This document shows positions 38,176-51,300 of a stretch of DNA of 64,000 nt, piece after piece. This stretch comes from Caprimulgus europaeus (taxonomy: Eukaryota; Chordata; Aves; Caprimulgiformes; Caprimulgidae), in NCBI GenBank assembly GCA_907165065.1, contig OU015528.1, positions 74,195,474-74,259,473 on the forward strand, read 5' to 3'. Under the pieces are notes generated by a model, which saw only the letters and a list, made by a program, of their open reading frames with translations, had not been told where the DNA came from and did not search any database. How positions within the stretch are numbered: position 1 is the stretch's first letter; each line of letters begins with the position of its first letter. Both the position numbers and the translations under genes were made by a program.

Positions 38176-40840
38176 TTCCAATGTGCCTTCTACCTAAATT
38201 ATCCTGTAGGTCTGTGCTTTTGTAATATGAAATTCCTCTTTCTGTTTCCGAAGGGTATGTATGATGCTTATTTCTCGCACACTGAGGTTCTGACTGCCTG
38301 AATCACTAAGTACCTTAAAATGCTTATTATGCTTCACAGCTCCTGACGGGATGTGGCAGTTTTATTATTTCACTGGAAAAATGAGGAAATCGTATCAACT
38401 TCTTTCCAAAAGGGAAATTAATTTCAACCACCTTTAGCCTTTAGTTATGAGTCTGATTGAACTGCAGCTTCAGCAGTGACTCCTTGCAAACCTTCCCTAC
38501 ACAAAATCATCCCTTCAACCAGCGCTGAGAGTAGAAGGTCCGTTAGGGCTGGGAGAGGTACCTGAGCTATCTTTGTATCCCTTTGATTCTGGACAAAAAT
38601 TTCTCAGTGGGGAATAATGGACTTGTTAACAGACTTGTATCGTTAACTGCTACCAGTTATCAGAAGATGGCTGGCTTCTGTCCTGTGGCCTTGGGGAGTG
38701 AATTCCACTTTATATTATTGATGTATTTATGAAAGGATCTTCCAAGTTTATATCAAATTCTGCACACTTTCCCCCTCTTTGTAAAATCAGTGTGGTATTA
38801 AAATATTAGTATTGGTATTTGTTAGTGGGGAATTATCCCTCCTCCAGAGCTCCTATGTGCTGAACCTGGTGTCCCCAGTTTATGAGTGGGGTGTCAGTGG
38901 AGGAAGTTTTGGTTGTTTTTTTCTACCCGGCAGGAGCATCAAGAGATGATTACTTCTGGGCACATCTTTTAAGAACTGGCTTTTCAAAGTTGGTGGGCCT
39001 AAATCACTGCAGCCCTAGACCTAACATAGTGTAATTAACTCTAGCTTTGCTGTGTCTATCCCTCTTCATTCTTGGAACCACCCGTTTCCCCTGTGCTTTC
39101 TGTCAGGGAAATTAGGATTGTGTGAGAATGACAAAATGGTTAGCCACCCTATTTGTGTGTCTTGATAAGACATTTTAGCCCATGTCATGTGAAACTATGG
39201 AAAAATTTGTGGATTTTCTTTTTTTTTTCCCAATGATATTAAGAAAAATCCCCTGGAAGTGCTTACTTACAGTGAGATGTGGACAATGTAGGGAAGGCAC
39301 TGATGTGGGTCACTTGTATGTGGCTCTAAGCAAGTCATGTAGAGATGACTTTCAAATTAATTTTTATATATACTTATATGAATAAGACCATTCTCAGGAA
39401 GTTCTGAGATTAAAGAGCAACAACAGACTCAGGTGAGTAGAGACCCCAAATTTCCTCCTTTCACAGCAAGATCTCCATACCTTTCTGCCCCATCTATCCA
39501 GCCAGCAGCCACAGAAATTGCATGAGCTACATGATACTCTGATTTGTGCTCTGTTTATGGCCCATCACTGTGAGGGCAGTACTTGGTAAATATGAGAGCT
39601 CACTTCAGCCTCATGCATGCATTCTTTGTAGTTTTCTTTCATTCTTATTGCTTCAGCCTACACTTGCTGATAATAATGAGAATAAAAATAATTCCACCAG
39701 GGAAATTTACTGAAGTGATAGAAACACAAGTAGATCAAGATGGAATTTTATAAGGGATCTGTTAGAAAAAAATAATGCAGGAAGGAAGGGACTGATGGAA
39801 AATAACATTTTAATTTATGCTAATTCCATTAAAATCCTAGACAGCCTAATTTCCATTTCTCTTTGCATGCCCCCAGTATGCCAGTACGTGTATTTCTGTG
39901 GGATGACATGGGGATGATAGAGTCAAGTACCTTCAGAGCAAAACAGCCGAGCTGTTTGAACTTGCATAAAGGTTTTGCAATAGACAAGCCATGGAAAATA
40001 CAAAGCTGCTGTGTGGTCTTACACCTCTGCTCAGAGGAAGGTAGTTTGTGTGGTTTCCCAGAGCTTGGGTGTGTGGGGAATGGCCAACAGCAAAACCTAG
40101 TTGCCCAGTGGAGTTGTGGTGTTTGTATTCTTCAGAGTTGGTGTTACTCTGAAGAATTGTCCCTTTCTTGTGCAAACTTGGAAAATTTAGCTTCTGCTGT
40201 CCAGCAAATCAGATGAGGTTGTACTAAATCCATCGCCGGGGGCTATTTTCCTTTTCTGCTGTGCCCTTGCTGCTCTCCTCTAATCCACACAGTGGGCAGA
40301 GAGGGAGATTGGGCAAGCTGTAAAGGAAGGACAGACACCTGGTCAGAAACACATTGGCCCTTCTGATCATACATCAGGTGAAAAGGTAGAAGGCTTTGCT
40401 AGAGAAGGCAGCTTGGCTTTTGCTGGAGTAACTTAATGGGAGATTCCTAACTGCATGTGCATTGTGTTGTCTAGGGAGATAAATCTATGCTGTGGGCATT
40501 TAGGCAATGCCTCAGGGTATGGAAAAAGGGTCACTTTGGTCTCCATTGGTATTTGAGACTTACAAGTTCCCCAATGGTTCAGAGAGCTTGGAGGGATGAG
40601 ATTTGCATTACTCTCAGGCAAAATCCAGCTTTCAATTAACAGTTGTGCTACAGAATTGGAGGAGACAGATAGGATAGATGCCTGGGGTAGGAATTTTGCC
40701 AAGTGACTTAATGACCTCATTTAAACTAGCCTATTCTTTCTTCTGAACAATGGAACTGTGTGGCAGTGAGTCCTTTCAGTCACAGAGCAAGCCTCCCTGT
40801 CAGCAGAGAGCCCTTCAGCTGGAGTAACAATTTGTATATC

Positions 40841-40897
40841 ACAACTAATTGTGTACACCACAACTAATTGTGTACACCACAACTAGTTGTGCATGCC
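40841..40897. repeat. 19-bp tandem repeat, three units, palindromic cores
   Basis: Units start at 40841, 40860 and 40879. The first two are identical (ACAACTAATTGTGTACACC); the third differs by four transitions. Each unit contains short self-complementary words: GTGTACAC in units 1-2, CAACTAGTTG and GCATGC in unit 3. Confidence 0.9.
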
Positions 40898-41838
40898 ATG
40901 TGGTGATGTTCGGCCAATACCCTCAGAAACAGCCTCACTGCATCTGCTTCCAGCTGAAGAACACTTTACTGTCACACACAGAAGAAACAGGACAAGCACA
41001 GAGTTCATCTATGCTCAGACTCACCCAAACCTCCCCAGTGTACCTAATATAAAAAAAAATAAAGTAAAATCACAAACCAAATTTTGAAGGCCCCATCTCC
41101 AAAAGCAGACTCCTGGAGCTGCCTGCAGCTTTGGCGTTTAGTTCCCAATCTGCTGATCCTTCCAAAACTGTGGTGTGCAACAGTCTGAATTGACATCTGC
41201 ACGCGGATCTATAGATGCTCTTGGAAAAAGGAAGTGCAGTTTCGCTTTGCAGTTATAGGGCATGACTCATTCGCTAATTAGAAAGGACACCGAGAGTATG
41301 GGAAATTTTATTGCACTGCATACTTCCATTTGTGGGTCAGGCATGATCAACAGACCATGAGACTTAACAGCTTGGGAACATGTTACAATTAATAATGAAA
41401 TACAGCTGCATTCATTTGTAATTTGTAATCTGTTATTATCTAGCAGGGGCAGAGGTTTTGTAAATACATGATAGGAATTTCACACAAAAGGCATTTTCAG
41501 CAATATGAACTTTTAACTGCTTGCAGTATTTGGCTAATGAATGTTTTTCAGGGCTAAGCTCTTCATGGGGGGAAGCATTATCCTGGAGATGTGAATCCTA
41601 TTCTTAATCCTAAGAGTTTTGCTTCTTTTTCTCTTTCTTCTCTTGTAGATTGCTCCCATGAAATGAGCATAAAACATCTTGGGAGAAGGGCAATGTTTCC
41701 GTGGTTGTGCAGGGAGTGTACCAGCTGAAAGACAAAGGGAAATCAGGGACACCAGGCTCTGACTGTGCCAAGGACTGAGTTAAAACACAGTTCAGTGTTT
41801 AAATTCCATGGCTGAAGGTTAATATCTGAATACCAAAA

Positions 41839-41919
41839 TTCCTTCCCCTTCTCTTTCCTTTTCTCTTGTCCTTTCCCCTTCCCTTTCCTTTTCCCCTTCC
41901 CCTTCCTTTTCCACTTCCC
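41839..41919. repeat. Polypyrimidine (CCCCTT/CCTTTT) tract
   Basis: About 80 bases on the + strand are pyrimidine except for one G (41868) and one A (41913). They are built from irregular CCTTTTCC and CCCCTTCC words. On the minus strand it translates to a Lys/Gly/Glu-rich artefact frame. It is simple sequence with strong strand asymmetry. Confidence 0.88.
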
Positions 41920-42324
41920 ATTCTTAATTTCCTTCCTGTATTTGTTTAACTGAGTTCCATTGACAGGAGTTGCACCTAAATAAAGAGAAAATAAACTGTT
42001 TTCTATTAATATTCCTGGCAAAACTCTTCCCCTTGCCAGGGCAGGCAAGCTTAACACTGAGCTAGGAGTTAATAAATGACAAAATGAGGATAACTTTGTT
42101 AATCCTAACTCTGCTCATTTTCACATATGCACTCTCACTATCTTTTAAAAAACATTCTCTTAGTGTGCAGTATTGTGGTTTTGCATTTCTTCCCATCTTT
42201 TTCATTCAGTGTATGAAATCCAGTGTATTTATGCCTCAATTAAAAATAGAATCAACAATTCCCCTGCACTGAAAATAGAGACCTTTCCATAGAACCTTTG
42301 TGGAGCTTCTCAGTCTGATACTTG

Positions 42325-42480
42325 AACATCTCACAAATATTACTTTTTCTATCCTAAAACAGTCCTCTGAGTTTGAGAAATATAGTTCCTACTATAGCAG
42401 CAGGGAATTGAGGCACAGAAGGAATAAAAAAGACTTACTGGAAGTCATACGAAAAATGTGTTGGACAGATAAGAATTAAG
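42325..42480 (-). mobile_element. MIR SINE relic
   Basis: ATCTCACAAATATTACTTTTT, AACAGTCCTCTGAG, TAGTTCCTACTATAG, GGGAATTGAGGCACAGAAGG and ACTTACTGGAAGTCATAC align in order with the reverse complement of the MIR CORE-SINE 3' half. That consensus has the block AAACTGAGGCACAGAGAGGTTAAG followed by TTGCCCAAGGTCACAC. Strong divergence fits the great age of MIR in amniotes. Limits are approximate. Confidence 0.58.
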
Positions 42481-45400
42481 CATGCTTTGCCTTCCTCGTG
42501 AAGCTGGCTTCAGTCATTAGACATTGTACAGCAGAGCTCAGACCACTCATTGCACAGTTTGATCCCTTAAGAAAAAACCTGCATGGGCTAGGAATCCTAA
42601 AAGAGAGAGGAGGCAGAGATCAAAGAGCCAAACAGGGTTTTCATTTGCATGCCTCCTGAGGTCTTGGTTTGCCTTTATCAAATGTATATGGACACTTAAT
42701 TTAGAAGAACAGTTTCACTGGCACCTAAAATCCAGATGCAGTGTAGATGCCTGCATTACATATCATGGATTCCACCCCTTGCTGTCAAGACATAGACTGA
42801 AAGCTCATGTTCTGAGTCATTATTTCTACCCCATGCTTTGTGTTTGACTTTGAGGAAAGTGGCTCAGAATGATCTCGCTTGATTAATGACATTTACTTAA
42901 TGCCCTTGAGGTGTGCTGCCTCTTGAGACAGTTCCAGGAGGAAATTAATCTTCTCTTAGATCTGGATTGCCCTCTGGACATGTCTTTCTGGACATGGTGG
43001 GGCTCTCATCTCAGCTAAGAAGAGAAACTCTAAAAACTACCAGGATAGAAATAACGTACACAATGTCTATGCAACATGGGTTTAAACACCTCACCATCTT
43101 CCTGCATTGCAATCCCACTCTGGCCAGAATGGTTTTGGTCCACAAAAACATGTCAGACAGAAAGGTCATTTATGAGCTCCCTGGGGTCCACTATCACACA
43201 CATTTTGTGTGTGAGTCACCATTGCTTACCCAGTGCGCGATGTTGCTCAATGCACAGAGCAGCCTGCTGCAAGAATTTAGTGTGGTCACACCTTAATTAC
43301 CTTAAATACACAATGCCAAGGAAATGGTTCTTCTTCTTGGCCATCACATCCAAGCCCATGTTGTGGACTTGGTGACAGCAGTTCAGCACGTCATTGCTCC
43401 TATTTTAACTGGTGTGACTTTGGTGGTGGTGTAAGAGTCTAAAACTGGGACAAGGTGATGGAAAACAAAGGGCTTCAATTTCAAAAGATGTCCATGAGCC
43501 AATTAATTAGTCTTCTTAGAAAAGTTGTGCTGAGAAAATAGGTCAGTTGCTTCTCTCATTTACTCCATTGTAGGCTCTTGACTCCAATGGACCAGAATTG
43601 ATTTTTCAGCAGCAAAGTCTGAGGACTGTTGTCTGTCTAGAGGAGTCTGAGAACTGCTTCTACTATCCATGTGAAGTCTGCCCTTGCAATGGTTTACATC
43701 CCTTGAAATGATCTGAAAAAGCCGCGTGAAGTCAATAAAGAATAGACCATTTTTCCTCTGCACGTTTCCTGTTTTAGTAGCAAAAGAAAAAAAATTACTC
43801 TGCAGACAATGGGAACGTATATGACCATTGAAAAGATAAAGCCTTGCCTTAAAGCAGGTATTATTGTTTCTTTCAGGGTAATGAGATCTCTCTGTGAGCA
43901 CTAATAAAAGCTGCAATATGTGAACCTGACTCTTTTTGTACCTGTAACAAAAACCATGTATAACTTAAAAGGTTATGTGGACATTAAAAAAATCTAGTAT
44001 ATAAGCCACATGAAAGTCAAGGTAACCTCATGAGAAATGTAACATAAAGTAGCAAACAGAGGGCAACATTTTGTGATAGAATATATAGATCATATGGAGC
44101 ACATAATGAAACACATAGATTTTACGGTGAAATTGCATTCTTTACTGATACATGTGTTCTGTGTGTGGGTTATTAAAGAAAATGGATGCACTTTCCCAGC
44201 ATCGAGCACAACACTCCCCAGCATGTAGAGCTGAAAAACATGACATCAGTGAACTAAAACTACAGGGTCATGGCACTGGGAGAAAAAACAATTTCAGTTC
44301 ATATGGTGGATGCAGAGCAACTACAGCTTCCCCAGTTTGGTTCCCCTGCCTGTTCCACAGGGTAGAAACTTCTCACATCTCTGCTGCAAAAGACATAGCT
44401 GGGAAACCTGAGACAAAATTACAGGTCGAAGCCCAGGGAATTGTTTGAGCTGGGGTACTCAGGGGCATAGGCAGGACTTGGCAATTACATCTCATGCTCT
44501 GGATTCACTTTTCAACAGCTGATCCCCACCGCTGGGTTAACGCGTGTGCATTAGCATTGTTTAACATTAGTATGTTTTGTGCTCTTGTAAGAAGAGCCCT
44601 TGGTGAATTCAAGCCAGGATGTGGGTTTGATGCAGGACTTCTCTTCCAGCAGAAGGTGTGAGGTCAGGGCACTCTTTCTAGGGTAATTTAGTCTGTCACG
44701 TGATGCCAAAAAACTAGGTCAATTAGTCCATGCTGAGCAGTGTGCTGCCATTTAAACAGCAGCTAACACCCTCAGCCTTTTCATTTACTGATGTTGGGAG
44801 CATCCCCACCTTTTCTCTCTTTTATTGATTAGAAATGCAATGTAGTTACAGCTTTTGCTTGAGGGATAAGTCATATCCTATAAGTTAAGGAGTAATTAAA
44901 AGATAGATTTGGGGACTAAACTGGGTTTAGTTGTGCCTAACCCAGCACGACCTCCAGTTATTTTATTATCTCTATGACTTGCCTTAAATGAGACTCAGCA
45001 ATGAGCAGCACAGTGTAATTCCTTGGTTATATCTGGATTAAGTGCTTTTTTACATTCACAGCTTGGTGTGAACTATCATGCATATGAAAGGTTTGCACTG
45101 AGATATTTACATCAATTCCTAAGAGAATGGGAGTGAGTCCTTTACAGGAGTTTGTGAAGTCTGTAGGATCTAATCTGCCCAAAGGAGCACAGGCATTTCC
45201 TAATGGAAATGGACAACCACACGCTTGGAGTGGGGAGTGATGAACCTGCCTCCTGAGGAGGTTAAGGACCAAGAAGGAAAAGCCTGAACTGAGGCCCTAG
45301 GAGAATCCATGAAAATGACTGAAAATTAAGATCTACTGCCACCAAATGTTTCCTCACCTGTAATTGCACCCTGATATACTGTATGCATGGAGGCTGGGGT

Positions 45401-45637
45401 ACCATAGTCTGTGTGAGTTAGATCTTCATCTTCCCAGATGGACAAGGAGAAGGAATGAATAAATTTAAATTTTTATAGACAGTTTGGTTTTCTCTGTTTA
45501 TTTTGAGTTTTAGATTTATGATTAAGCTTAATCTGTCTGAAGTTTAGGGTGATTTTAAGAAACTAGGCAAACATCAAGATGTTCCATAATTCTCAGTGTG
45601 TTAATACTGATAGCCCAGTATCCAAACCACCCATGGA
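42481..45637. other. Intergenic DNA, no gene seen
   Basis: No coding exon or clear transposon was recognised. Open frames here are at most 118 codons (minus 43560-43916) and are not family-like. Confidence 0.55.
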
Positions 45638-46010
45638 CTCATAGGATTATTGAATAATATAGACTGAAGGGACCTCAGGAAGTCCATAGTCCAATCCCTT
45701 GCACAAAGCAGGTCTGACTTCCAAATTCGGTCAGGTTGCTTGGGGCTTTTTGCCCAACTGAATTCTGAAAATCTCTAGGGATAGAGATTACACTGCCTCT
45801 TTGAGCATCCTCCTCCAGTGCTTGACCACTCTTACAGGGAAGAATTTTTTCTTGTGACCAGCTGGACCTTTCTTTGTTCCAACTTTTGTTCAGTGACTTT
45901 TGTCCACCTTTCATTGTGCAATCCTGAGAACAGACTGTCTCTGTCTCATTTATGCTCTCACCATTAAAAAGAAGAATGTTGAGCCCCAGCCTCCCAACAC
46001 ATTCCTCAAA
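45638..46010 (-). mobile_element. Old CR1 fragment
   Basis: On the + strand the landmarks run GACTGAAGGGACCTCAGGAA, GTCCAATCCCTTGCACAAAG, TTCGGTCAGGTTGCTTGGGG, AAAATCTCTAGGGATAGAGA, GAAGAATTTTTTCTTGTGAC, then a more weakly matching TTGAGCCCCAGCCTCCCAAC. This follows the reversed 3' part of an older CR1 subfamily. The minus frame 45675-45914 is a decayed remnant only. Confidence 0.82.
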
Positions 46011-48089
46011 GCATCTATGGAGGAATAGGATACAAACCCTTGCACAGGTAGTTCTAGAGCTACCAACAAAGAGGTCTGAGACAAAGGAGTACCTTCACTG
46101 GCCCAGTGTTAGACACACAGCCCTCAGGGATCCTGCAGTAGATGTGCTCTCCTGGAGCCCCAGTGCAGCTTTTGGCAGTTGGAGCCTGAAAATATTTCTG
46201 TTTCCTAATGCCAGGAAATGTTGTTGTCTCTTCCAATGGAAGGCTCTTAAAGAATACAGCAAATAGCCACAGGCACAGCAGTAGCTAGATATGATGTCAG
46301 TGAAAGATTTTCAGCTATTTGTGACCTGCAGGGAATAGGGAGCAAATTTTCAAGGGTTATATACTCAAGAGCCCAGTCCTCTCCCTCTCTCTCTCTCCTC
46401 TGCATATAGCAGCCACTCCGTGTGCTTTAAAAATAGAGCTTTTTCCTCCCCTTGTGCTTCCTGGCATTGCATGTCTGCTCCTAAGGAGATGCTGGACATC
46501 ATATTGTATATGGCTTTCATATTGTATATGGCTTTTGTATGCATCTGGTGTAGTACTGAAGCAAATAATAGAAACACTGCATGGATGTGATCATGGAAAG
46601 ATTTAAATTCTCCTCCCACTCATCTCTACTAAAAGCTTTGATGGTCAGAGTCGTCTGCTTGGTTAAACTGGGGAAGGGAATTGGGTTCTTCATCTGAAGT
46701 CTTTCCTAATGTCAGGTAATCATACCTATTGGCAGAGGGACATGGGAAGGGGGAAAGGTGAAGCAGGACCACTCTTTCTGCAGGGCAGCAGTGAGAGGTG
46801 GGATTAGGTCTCTGTCCATAACTCAGGCACTAAACCCCCATTAGCGAAATGATGACAACCTATTAGGGCCATTCAGATGTGTCCCTTTGGAGCCGTAGAG
46901 AGCTGTTTAGAAAAGATTAAAGCTTACTACAAGGACTGTAAGTGAGAATTATCTGCACATGATGACTCCACTCCAGCTCCCCTGACTGCAGCACTTAATG
47001 AAGCCATGGGCTGTACTGTGAAGGAGTGAAAGAAGGTTGACTCCTCCAAAAAAGCCAATTCCTAACAGCTTATATTTCCTATCTCCAACAAGTGTGTGAT
47101 CACCCAAGGGCAGGACAGGCTATGGGACAAGCACACATCTGCGGAGAACCACTGCAGGCCTGAGAAGACTCATCAGGGCTGTGAGAGCAGATAAAAGGGC
47201 TCACAGTTCCTGCCTTTTGGCAGCAGGGAGACTGAAAGGAGCAGTTACTGTGTCCTTTGTTATTGTTGGCTTTGCTAATGCCATCTCCATCAGCAAGCAA
47301 AACACCCAGCACTGGTACAATGACTTGGTTTTGTGGGTTTGGGTTGGGTGTGTATATGCTGATTCTCTACAGCTTGTGTGATACCAGCCAGGAATTGCAA
47401 GTTAGTAGACTGAAAGATTGGAAGAAAAATTTTTTGCATCTAAATTACCTACTAAAGATGTCCAGAAATCTATGCAGAGGTAGGACTTTTCTGCTCAGTG
47501 GTTTTCCAAAGTGTCTTCCTTCATTTGATGCAGCAAAACTGATAGTAATTCCTGGAGAGATGGAGCAAAGCAGAGCAGCAACACCACATGCTCAGCAAGG
47601 CACTTGATTGTTTTTACTGCTTTCATCCAACCATGCAACTCCATTTCTCACTGTGACTCAAATATCATTCTGTCGATCTACTAGGGCTGGAAAATTCATA
47701 ATGCACTGTGGTTCAGGGCAAATTTCTTCCTTTCAAAAACAAGCCATTTCCACCTGATTAAGTTTTGTGGGTTTTTGCCTGACATAACTAGTGATGGATT
47801 ACTGGAGGAAGGTACCAAAGTGTAAAAGCAGCAAGGAACTTTATTATAGTATCTGTAACATTTTTAATAAAAGCACACTGAGCAAAGTAAGGGAAGACCT
47901 TTTGCTCCTATGTCTTTTTGCCCCTTGGTGTCTATAGATGTGCTTATGTATAAAAATATTCATCTATATGAGAGTTGGTAGGAGTGGAATACTGCCATGA
48001 CTTACAATTATGAGTAGTGCAAATATAAAATATTGAACTCTAGGGCATTCTGATTCTACCTAGGCCCCCAGTGCAGCATAGTTTCAGAT
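46011..48089. other. Intergenic DNA, no gene seen
   Basis: No gene is recognised. An exact 18-base direct duplication lies at 46500-46535. The rest is unique-looking. Confidence 0.55.
46500..46535. repeat. 18-bp direct duplication
   Basis: CATATTGTATATGGCTTT occurs twice without a gap (46500-46517 and 46518-46535), identical in both copies. Identity suggests a recent slippage event. Confidence 0.92.
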
Positions 48090-48396
48090 AGAATCATAAA
48101 ATCGTAGAATGGTTTGGGTTGGAAGGGACCTTAATGATCTTCTAGTTCCAACCTCCCTTCCATGAGCAGGGACACCTTCCACTAGACCAGGTTACTCAAA
48201 GCCTCGTCCAACCTGGCCTTGAACACTTCCAGGGAGGAGCATCCACAACTTCCTTGGGCAACCTGTTCCAGTGTCTCACCACCCTCACAGTGAAGAATTT
48301 CTTCCTAATAGCTAGTCTATACCTACCCTCTTCCAGTTTAGAGCCATTTCCCCTTGTTCTATCATTAACTGCCTTTATAAATAGTCCCTCCCCAAA
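48090..48396 (-). mobile_element. CR1 LINE, 3' end (copy E)
   Basis: The + strand starts with AGAATCATAAAATCGTAGAATGG and continues GGGTTGGAAGGGACCTTAATGATC, TCCATGAGCAGGGACACCTTCC, CAACCTGTTCCAGTGTCTCACC, then CCCCTTGTTCTATCATTAAC. This is the common avian CR1 3' end read in reverse. The octamer tail is slightly mutated. It is 5'-truncated to about 300 bases and carries no usable frame. Confidence 0.95.
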
Positions 48397-51300
48397 TAAA
48401 CTTAAACGACTATGAAATGCCTAGCTTGTGTGCTGGAAACAGCCCGGTTGCAACAGCATTTTCTTCCAAATACCACCTGAGAGCCACACTGCAAAACCTC
48501 ACATATTAAGCCAACAGAAATGAAAACACATGGATTGATCTTTCAAACTCATGAAAACCACTCTTCTCTTATTGTATGACTGATGTAAGTGATAACAGAG
48601 AGAGAGTTTCCTTCCATCTATCTAAATGTCTTGACTGCAGGGGAAGATCTGCTGATTCACAAGCAGATCAGAAGAGGCATGATGGCTTGGGAATGAAAAA
48701 CCCTTGGTGAGAGAGCTGTTGCTACTCCACCTGCTCCTCCATATATCACTTCTTGGCAGTGCCAGGCATGAGGCTGGTGTCCTCCTGGGTGACAGTCCTG
48801 GAGATGGCTTATTTAAGAATGCCATGGAGAGGGTCATAACAGGGAGCAGTTGCCTCCTACTGACTTCCAAAAAAAGAGTGAAGACCTGAAAAGAAGGGGA
48901 TGAGATCAGCAAACCATGTGGATCTGGTTCACTTTGTAGATATTTTGAAGCAGAGTTCACACAGACAGGTAAGTAGATTGTTGGCTGGAGCACTTCTTGC
49001 TCTGCTTACTCTAATCAATATGCCATGTTGATCAAAAAAGACCCTGTAAGTCACTTCCCCGATGCCTCTCTCAGCATCTTGATTATGACTCTGAAGTTCC
49101 TCAAAGGTCACCACTGATTTTTCCTATTTATCCAGGTTTTGGATAGCTGCATCCCATCCAACTCAAACAGGCACAAACAGCTCAAGGCTGTCAGGTGATG
49201 ACGTGCAGACATACCTATCATATTGCAAAAACAAGCCATGTCCACATTAATTTCCTTCTCCAACATGATCAATAGCTATGCTGTTTATTGACTTCACATG
49301 CACCCAGCTTGACAATGAAGTGTGTATCACTGTGTACAGACCAGTCATCACATCTATCCTTATCTTTGTAGTCCAACAGCCCCTGTCTGAATCACTCTAA
49401 CAATAGGATTAGAAATTAAAGGACAGGAGTCTAAGGTAAGAAACAATATCATTGTTTTTTTTTATTATTTTGGCTGCAAACAAGCTTTTATTTACCCCTT
49501 CTTTTCTGTCAGTATAAAGTGTTGTACAAGGAACTAATTTTCCTTTGCCTGCACTTGAACTCCTGAAATTTTATCTTTGAGCTGGATACAAGATTTAATT
49601 CTCATCATCATCACTTTACTGCAGACTTGCTGAAGACCATCAGCTCTGAAAAAGCAATGCGTCACAGGGTGTTCATAAAAATTGGGCTTGGCAGTTAGCC
49701 TATCTGTCTGAAAAAGAGAAATTTCTGGGATGATTGTCAGTGCTCAGCATCATTTATATATTTTACAAGAAACAAAACCCAGGAATACCCCTGATTTGTT
49801 AGTCCCAGGCCAATGCCCTGCTGCTGTGTCTTGCTTGCTCTTTGTTGGCCTTGAATGCTTCTCTCTGCCCAAGAGACTGGTGTCCTTTTCTTGCACTGAC
49901 CACAGGAAGATGGAGCACACACTACTCTACCCCTGACTTTGAGGGCCATTTCATGAAAGACATGGATTTGCCCCGGCACATAGGTTGACTGGAAGCCTCC
50001 TGCAGCCCAGGTTGGCTTGGGGAGTGAAAGACAAGGGGATGGACTACATCACAAGATGTGTTTTAAAAAAAGAAAACTGGGATGTGATCAGTTGTTGCAA
50101 GAAATAGAGACCTCTTAGGCTCAAGAAATGGTGCTAATCTGGATCCAAAGATGGAGATTTCTGTCTGCAGGCCTAGAAGCACTCCCATGCTCACCATTTG
50201 CATTGTCTACCCATAAGGAGCTTTTTGCTCCAAATATCATCTCCTTTTGAAATAGGTCTTCTGAGGAGATGGACCCACCTAACACACTGCAGAGGGAACT
50301 GCAGTGCCCAACAACTGTATCTGCAATGCAGCCTCTACAGTGTCTAAATTGAACATCAGAAACCAAAATAGTCCTAAATTAATATTCTCTTAACAATCAC
50401 TTTACTTGCATCTATTTATTTTAGGAATTTCTGAAGAATCCATGATCACAACAGCAAAGAGGCTGGATCATTTCTGAACCAACCTAAACAAGAAACAGGT
50501 CTGTATTCAGTCTCTAGAGAGCCGCAGTGTGACAAGGTCAAGGAGGACCATGCTGAAAGAGGGCCAAACCCCAGAGAAGCTTCATTTAGATCTCAGTTTT
50601 GCAAAGCATTGAGCCATCTGGCCTCTGTCCAGCAAAGCACTCTAGTGAATATTTAACATTAAGCATGCAAGTAATGCTATTGCCAAATGCAATGGGCATT
50701 TGGCAAAAATATCCTCCTTTGATAGAGGTCCCTTTATTGCCTCCCTTCAGGTGTTTCTGACTGCATTTCCTGGGGTGTGACAAATGCTCAGCAGTCTTAC
50801 CGAAGGGCACAGACAAAAGTGACCCCTGGATACACCTAAAATGCAGCCAATACCTTTGCCATGCTCAAGAGTCTAATATGCTTCCACATGAGATACTGTT
50901 CTTCTACTCACAGTCATCATCATGTTCTTGTTTTCCTACTGTTTTTGAGGCCAAGGTCAAAGTTCAATGAATGTGCATAAAAGTGTTTGAAATCCACAGA
51001 CGAGGACCTTTTCCATGAAATTTTCCATTCCACTCCATCAAATGCTTTCTCTCTGTATAGAAGGAACTAAACAAGGAAACTGAATTTTAACAAGGATAAT
51101 TTTAGAGAGACTTCTCTCTTCTCATTAGCAAAATGCAGGAGAGAGATATATCTTCTGCTGCACATTGTAGTGGAGTTTAATTGGCTTCAGCTGAGCTACA
51201 TCAATGTATATCCCATCATACTAGCTCCAGCCTTCATTTAGTAGCCATATGTAAGTGCATGCTTATAGAGCTAATGTTTCTTGAGGGGCTCATGTGCCTA

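Larger units (their letters stand above)
38176..42324. other. Intergenic DNA, no gene seen
   Basis: No gene is recognised. It contains the 19-bp tandem array at 40841-40897 and the pyrimidine tract at 41839-41919. Open frames of up to 117 codons (39863-40216) show no family. Confidence 0.55.

Noticed and set aside
42810..42890. Possible third MIR (TGTGTTTGACTTTGAGGAAAGT)
   Set aside because: Only a short, weak resemblance to the MIR core; flanks do not continue the match.
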